DNA from: Caldilineaceae bacterium
Lineage (GTDB): Bacteria; Chloroflexota; Anaerolineae; Caldilineales; Caldilineaceae
Assembly (NCBI GenBank): GCA_028819675.1
Contig: JAPPKT010000395.1
Span: 1-6,540 of the forward strand
DNA: 6,540 nucleotides
Direction: 5' to 3'
Below are positions 6,375 to 6,540 of the stretch, piece by piece. Position numbers and translations under genes: made by a program. Position 1 is the stretch's first letter. Each line of letters opens with the position of its first letter. The notes under the pieces were generated by a model. The model did not search any database. It saw only the letters and a program-made list of their open reading frames with translations, and was not told the DNA's origin.

Positions 6375-6540
6375 GCGCTCTTTGAATCTGATCCGAGGCT
6401 CCCGGCACCACATGAAACATTAATGAACGCATGGAAACACTCGTAAACGCTCATGGACTCTCGTCATCTCTCGTGAACACTCATACAACGCTCGTACAAC
6501 AATTCCCGAGCCAGGAGGCACTCGCCATCCTGAGAATCCC

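Larger units (their letters stand above)
6065..6500. repeat. Right-hand tandem array: 10-bp subrepeats plus long units of 114 and 124 bp
   Basis: The array opens with five 10-bp units of the form CTCTCGTRRA at 6065, 6075, 6085, 6095 and 6105. Long units follow, each starting at GCAATG: 6113-6226 (114 bp), 6227-6350 (124 bp) and an incomplete third from 6351. Each long unit has a non-periodic part that includes GAATCTGAT and GAGGCTCCCGGCA, then ACGCAWGGAAAC, then a run of 10-bp NCTCGTRRAC elements. The 10-bp difference between the long units is one extra AAACTCTCGT element. At the right end, CTCRT cores recur at 6440, 6450, 6460, 6470, 6480 and 6491. The units carry no stable reading frame, so this is probably a non-coding VNTR-like locus. 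Confidence 0.93.

Noticed and set aside
5963..6413. Open frames on both strands across the right array
   Set aside because: They are repeat translations. The step from 114 to 124 bp changes the reading frame between units, so no peptide is preserved, and no start signal is visible.

Overview
The window is one 6.5-kb stretch of GC-rich, gene-dense bacterial DNA with four confident protein genes in its centre and repetitive, apparently non-coding DNA on both sides. The gene types (a molybdenum hydroxylase large subunit, a MaoC hydratase, a phytanoyl-CoA-dioxygenase-like enzyme and a Gfo/Idh/MocA oxidoreductase), the Shine-Dalgarno sequences and the abundant short intergenic repeats suggest an uncultured, metabolically versatile environmental bacterium. 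Chloroflexota or a similar repeat-rich lineage is a guess only; there is no rRNA or other phylogenetic marker here.

Layout. 1-464: a nested tandem array of 41-bp units in which two types alternate strictly (82-bp higher-order unit), with a 164-bp segment of it duplicated almost perfectly; it runs off the left edge. 465-539: a short leader with a clear ribosome binding site. 540-4104: three co-directional genes with gaps of 33 and 16 bp, very probably one operon: a CoxL/xanthine-dehydrogenase-type molybdopterin subunit, a MaoC-like hydratase and a PhyH-like Fe(II)/2-oxoglutarate dioxygenase. 4101-5201, minus strand: a Gfo/Idh/MocA-type NAD(P)-dependent oxidoreductase converging on the operon, its stop codon overlapping the dioxygenase stop codon within the palindrome TTAA. 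5202-6064: about 0.86 kb with no believable gene, holding a small palindrome upstream of the oxidoreductase, a heptamer polypyrimidine tract and two GC-rich hairpins. 6065-6500: a second tandem array with long units of 114 and 124 bp, built partly from a 10-bp subrepeat.

How the genes may work together (inference). The three-gene operon combines hydroxylation at a molybdenum centre, hydration or dehydration of a CoA thioester, and Fe(II)/2OG hydroxylation, which would suit catabolism of an organic acid, an aldehyde or a heterocycle. The substrate cannot be read from the sequence. The molybdenum subunit has no FAD or 2Fe-2S partner subunit in the window, so partners must be encoded elsewhere. 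The convergent oxidoreductase may be metabolically related or simply adjacent.

The most unusual feature is the repeat DNA. Both arrays are built on a roughly 10-bp periodicity and share the core TCGTGGAC, although their larger units are unrelated. I found no complete new defence, mobile or RNA system.
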